Assembly (NCBI GenBank): GCA_938046735.1 | Contig: CALIXF010000006.1 | Coordinates: forward strand, 1 to 35,964 | Length of the DNA stretch: 35,964 bases | Origin: an uncultured Candidatus Saccharibacteria bacterium | GTDB lineage: Bacteria; Patescibacteriota; Saccharimonadia; Saccharimonadales; Saccharimonadaceae | Direction of reading: 5' to 3' | In this document: positions 33,809 to 35,964 of the stretch, piece after piece | How the letters are laid out: each line of letters opens with the position of its first letter | Position numbering within the stretch: the stretch's first letter is position 1 | Program-made: the position numbers and the translations under genes | Notes under the pieces: model-generated | What the model saw: only the letters and a program-made list of their open reading frames with translations | The model's database searches: none | What the model was told of the DNA's origin: nothing

Positions 33809-33946
33809 TTAATAAGTTAAACGAGCACGCCCCTTAATGCGACGGCGTTTTAAAACTTTTTGCCCATTTTTAGTAGCATTACGCTTCATGAAACCATGTT
33901 CCTGCTTGCGCTGACGCTTATGTGGCTGATATGTACGCTTTGGCAT
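33809..33946 (-). CDS. rpmH: 50S ribosomal protein L34
   Basis: 45-residue basic ribosomal protein, too short for many gene scans. It begins MPKRTYQPHKRQRKQEHGF and ends KGRARLTY; the family core MKRNATKNGQKVLKRRR is complete. AAGGA lies about 6 nt before the ATG. A promoter lies upstream and a terminator directly downstream, so it is its own transcription unit. It is divergent from dnaA, as in most bacteria. Confidence 0.98.
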   Translation of the reverse strand: MPKRTYQPHKRQRKQEHGFMKRNATKNGQKVLKRRRIKGRARLTY

Positions 33947-33970
33947 ATTATTCCTTTTATTTCACATAGG

Positions 33971-33999
33971 ATTATATTAATAATCCATATATTTGTAAA
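33971..33999 (-). promoter_or_regulatory. Promoter of rpmH
   Basis: On the minus strand, TTTACA (33999-33994), a 17-nt spacer and TATAAT (33976-33971). The leader is about 18-20 nt and holds the rpmH ribosome site. Confidence 0.78.
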
Positions 34000-34158
34000 C
34001 TGTGTCTAATTATACCGTAGTTTTCCACTTTTTTCAAGAAGTTTTCCACATTAGACCCCCTATTAGATAAAAATGTGGATAACTCTGCCCCTGTAAAATT
34101 TTTATATATTAGATAATAAAAAATAAAGAAAATAAAACCTGTGGAAAAGTATATTTTT

Positions 34159-34167
34159 TGGTATAAT
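34159..34167 (+). promoter_or_regulatory. Extended -10 promoter of dnaA
   Basis: TGGTATAAT on the plus strand. Transcription would start near 34174, giving a leader of about 39 nt with GGAGG at 34200-34204. A DnaA-box-like site (34140-34148) overlaps the upstream promoter region, which would allow autoregulation. Confidence 0.68.
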
Positions 34168-34212
34168 GGAAATAATAAAGGTTATACGGTAATAGAGCTG
34201 GAGGTAGTGGCT

Positions 34213-35589
34213 GTGTTTGATGTGTGGAATAATGTACTAGCAGAACTTGAACAGAAAATTTCCCAGGAAAACTACGCTACTTTCTTTGCCCAAACTAACA
34301 CCTCTTTAATTAGTACCGAAGATGGGATGATCCAAATTGGAGTGCCAAATGTTTTCATGCAGGCAAATATTCGAAAAAAATTCGATCCACAAATCAGGAC
34401 TGCACTAGAATCAAATAAAATTACCGTTAAAAATACAAATTATGTAATCGTAAACAATACGACACGAGTTAAGAGGCCCCGCGAAGTAGCGTTAGAGGAT
34501 TTACAAACTAGGGTCAATACAGTAGAAAAAATTAGAATACCTGCGAGTAACTTTAATCCAACCTTGATTACAGGATTAAATAGTAAATTTACGATGGATA
34601 ATTTTGTGGTGGGGACAAATAATGAACTTGCGGTTGCGGTTGCGAAAAACATTATCGAAAATCCTGGCGATAAATATAATCCATTCTTCCTATATGGCGG
34701 GCCGGGTCTTGGAAAAACTCACCTTGTTGAAGCAATTGGAAATGAGCTTTTAAAAAGAAATCCAAAATTAAAGATTTTATACACACCAATCAACCATTTT
34801 TATAGCGATTTTATTACAGCCGTAAGAAAAGGTGATATGGAGAACTTCCATAAGAAATTTCAAAAACTTGATGTTTTAATTATTGATGATTTTCAGTTTA
34901 TCGTTGGTAAGGAAAAAAGCCAAGAAGAATTCTTTAATATCTTTAATGATATGCACCAGGCAAATAAACAAGTGATCATTACAAGTGATCGCTTGCCGAG
35001 CCAAATTAAGACAGTCGATGAACGTCTGGCATCAAGATTAACAATGACTGGAGCTTTTGATTTACAATACCCAACTTTTGAAGACCGTTGTGCAATCCTA
35101 CACGCAAAAGCAGAATTTGACGGAGTTGATGTAGAAAATAAAGCAATTGAATATATTGCAAAAAATGTCGAAACTAATATTCGCGATCTACAAAGCTTAT
35201 ATGGAAAAATTATCGCTCTTTCAGAATTAAAGGGAGTTTCTCCATTGTCGATTATTCAAGACGGACTCGCATCGGTTTCAACAAGCGGAGTAAGGAGTAG
35301 AAATTTAAATCCAAAGTCAATTATTGGAAAAATTGCCGATTATTATAATATTACGCCAGAAGAATTATGTGGAAAGAGTCGTGTCTCAAACATTAAAACT
35401 GCGAGACAGATTGCGATGTTTATAATGTCAAAAGACTTACAGATGAGTACACCTAAAATAGCCTTGGAAGTGGGAGTAAAAGATCATACTACAGTAATGC
35501 ACGGAATAAGAAAGATTGAGTCGGACATAAAACTAAATTTTAGCTTGCGTGATGAAATTAGTGAAATTAGAGAGCAATTAAATGAGTAA
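34213..35589 (+). CDS. dnaA: Chromosomal replication initiator protein DnaA
   Basis: Binds DnaA boxes and melts oriC. With the start used here it has 458 residues: domain I opening FDVWNNVLAELEQKISQENY, a short linker, AAA+ domain with Walker A GGPGLGKTH and Walker B LIIDDFQ, then ITSDRLP and the DnaA signature VKDHTTVMHGIRKIE in the C-terminal helix-turn-helix. The GTG at 34213 is chosen because GGAGG lies 8 nt upstream and homologues begin at this point. The frame stays open back to a GTG at 34141, but the dnaA promoter lies inside that extension. It is followed by the dnaA-dnaN gap rich in DnaA boxes. Confidence 0.97.
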   Translation: MFDVWNNVLAELEQKISQENYATFFAQTNTSLISTEDGMIQIGVPNVFMQANIRKKFDPQIRTALESNKITVKNTNYVIVNNTTRVKRPREVALEDLQTRVNTVEKIRIPASNFNPTLITGLNSKFTMDNFVVGTNNELAVAVAKNIIENPGDKYNPFFLYGGPGLGKTHLVEAIGNELLKRNPKLKILYTPINHFYSDFITAVRKGDMENFHKKFQKLDVLIIDDFQFIVGKEKSQEEFFNIFNDMHQANKQVIITSDRLPSQIKTVDERLASRLTMTGAFDLQYPTFEDRCAILHAKAEFDGVDVENKAIEYIAKNVETNIRDLQSLYGKIIALSELKGVSPLSIIQDGLASVSTSGVRSRNLNPKSIIGKIADYYNITPEELCGKSRVSNIKTARQIAMFIMSKDLQMSTPKIALEVGVKDHTTVMHGIRKIESDIKLNFSLRDEISEIREQLNE

Positions 35590-35841
35590 CTGTGGAAAAG
35601 ATGTGGAAAGGTGGGTGAAAAACCTGGTGAAAAAATAGAGGAAAAATATGTGGAAAGAAATAATAAAAACAATTTATATTAAAAACTTGTTGAAAAATAT
35701 GATTTATCCACTAAGTTTTACAAAGTTATTCAATAGTTTTTACACAAAGAAAAATGATATTTGTCTCTGTAAAATACAGTTTATACACATTTTACACATA
35801 GTCTATTACTACTACAATTAATTATTTAATAAAGGAGAGTT
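35590..35841. other. Probable oriC, dnaA-dnaN intergenic region
   Basis: 252 bp, very AT-rich. DnaA-box-like sites: TGTGGAAAA 35591-35599, TGTGGAAAG 35602-35610 and 35649-35657, TTATCCACT 35704-35712, TTTTACACA 35738-35746, perfect TTATACACA 35781-35789 and TTTTACACA 35790-35798. The first three are on the minus strand and the rest on the plus strand, which gives the cluster an inward-facing arrangement around an AT-rich segment (35658-35703). Confidence 0.8.
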
Positions 35842-35964
35842 ATGGAGATCATAGTAGAACAAGGAAAATTAGCAAAAGCTTTAGGTGTAGTAAGTCGAGT
35901 AGCTGCAGGTAGTAGAACAACTTTACCAATTTTAAATAATGTGTTAATTAAGGCGGTTGATAAT
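35842..35964 (+). CDS. dnaN: DNA polymerase III sliding clamp beta subunit, N-terminus only
   Basis: Processivity clamp that encircles DNA. Only the first 41 codons are in the window and the rest is cut by the edge. MEIIVEQGKLAKALGVVSRV followed by AAGSRTTLPILNNVLIKA is the typical first strand-helix of the clamp. AAAGGAGAG lies just before the ATG. Its position directly after dnaA and the oriC-like gap supports the call. Confidence 0.93.
   Translation, partial: MEIIVEQGKLAKALGVVSRVAAGSRTTLPILNNVLIKAVDN

Larger units (their letters stand above)
33947..34212. other. Probable oriC, dnaA-upstream part (rpmH-dnaA intergenic)
   Basis: AT-rich 266 bp between the divergent rpmH and dnaA genes. DnaA-box-like sites: TTTTCCACT 34021-34029, TTTTCCACA 34042-34050, a perfect box on the minus strand (TGTGGATAA) at 34074-34082, and TGTGGAAAA at 34140-34148. 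An AT-rich run follows at about 34093-34138. Both gene promoters also lie here. Confidence 0.75.

Noticed and set aside
1..35964. tRNA, rRNA, transposase, integrase or attachment sites
   Set aside because: None were recognised on reading both strands; a covariance-model search was not possible here.

Overview
The window is the origin-proximal part of a small, AT-rich bacterial chromosome. It holds dnaA, the start of dnaN, rpmH, rnpA, yidC and a jag/khpB-type gene, and genes to the left of dnaA run mostly leftward. The best guess is a Patescibacteria/CPR member, most likely Saccharibacteria (TM7). The reasons are the low GC, compact spacing, standard code with TGA used as stop, surface proteins resembling those of Saccharibacteria and Actinobacteria, and a very short LexA-like protein. 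The lineage call is from recalled family resemblance, not a search.

Positions 1-11824 form a surface-glycan locus on the minus strand. It encodes a priming phosphoglycosyltransferase (WbaP/WcaJ type), several GT2 and GT4 glycosyltransferases, GalE and UDP-galactopyranose mutase (UDP-Galp, then UDP-Galf), GlmS, and an ABC exporter pair of Wzm/Wzt (TagG/TagH) type. This predicts a lipid-linked, galactofuranose-containing polymer made in the cytoplasm and exported by the ABC pathway. Positions 11871-16705 are a plus-strand, strikingly AT-rich two-gene module: a GT2-GT4 double glycosyltransferase and a polytopic GT-C-like protein with a large soluble tail. Positions 16759-19113 are a prs-ubiA-HAD operon that would supply polyprenyl-phosphoryl-ribose, the precursor of decaprenyl-phosphoryl-arabinose in mycobacteria.

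Positions 19162-24222 encode a secreted lysozyme-like protein with two ricin-type lectin domains, a one-TM Ig-like protein, a membrane protein with a CxxC thioredoxin-like motif, and a SufS-type cysteine desulfurase. A 276-bp intergenic region with three repeated TGTTCGGTTT elements and two DnaA-box-like sites separates this block from a LexA-like DNA-binding domain protein. That gene is divergent from a LytR-CpsA-Psr (LCP) protein, which could attach the exported glycan to peptidoglycan.

Positions 26844-33946 follow the classic jag-yidC-rnpA-rpmH order, but it is broken by a PEGA-domain protein, an 822-residue multidomain cell-wall hydrolase and an ABC exporter. DnaA boxes cluster on both sides of dnaA (33947-34212 and 35590-35841), marking the probable oriC. 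Many genes carry an extended -10 box (TGnTATAAT) only 6-10 nt before the ATG and have no ribosome binding site, which points to widespread leaderless mRNAs. No tRNA, CRISPR array, transposase or integrase was seen. No gene-free stretch exceeds 300 bases.
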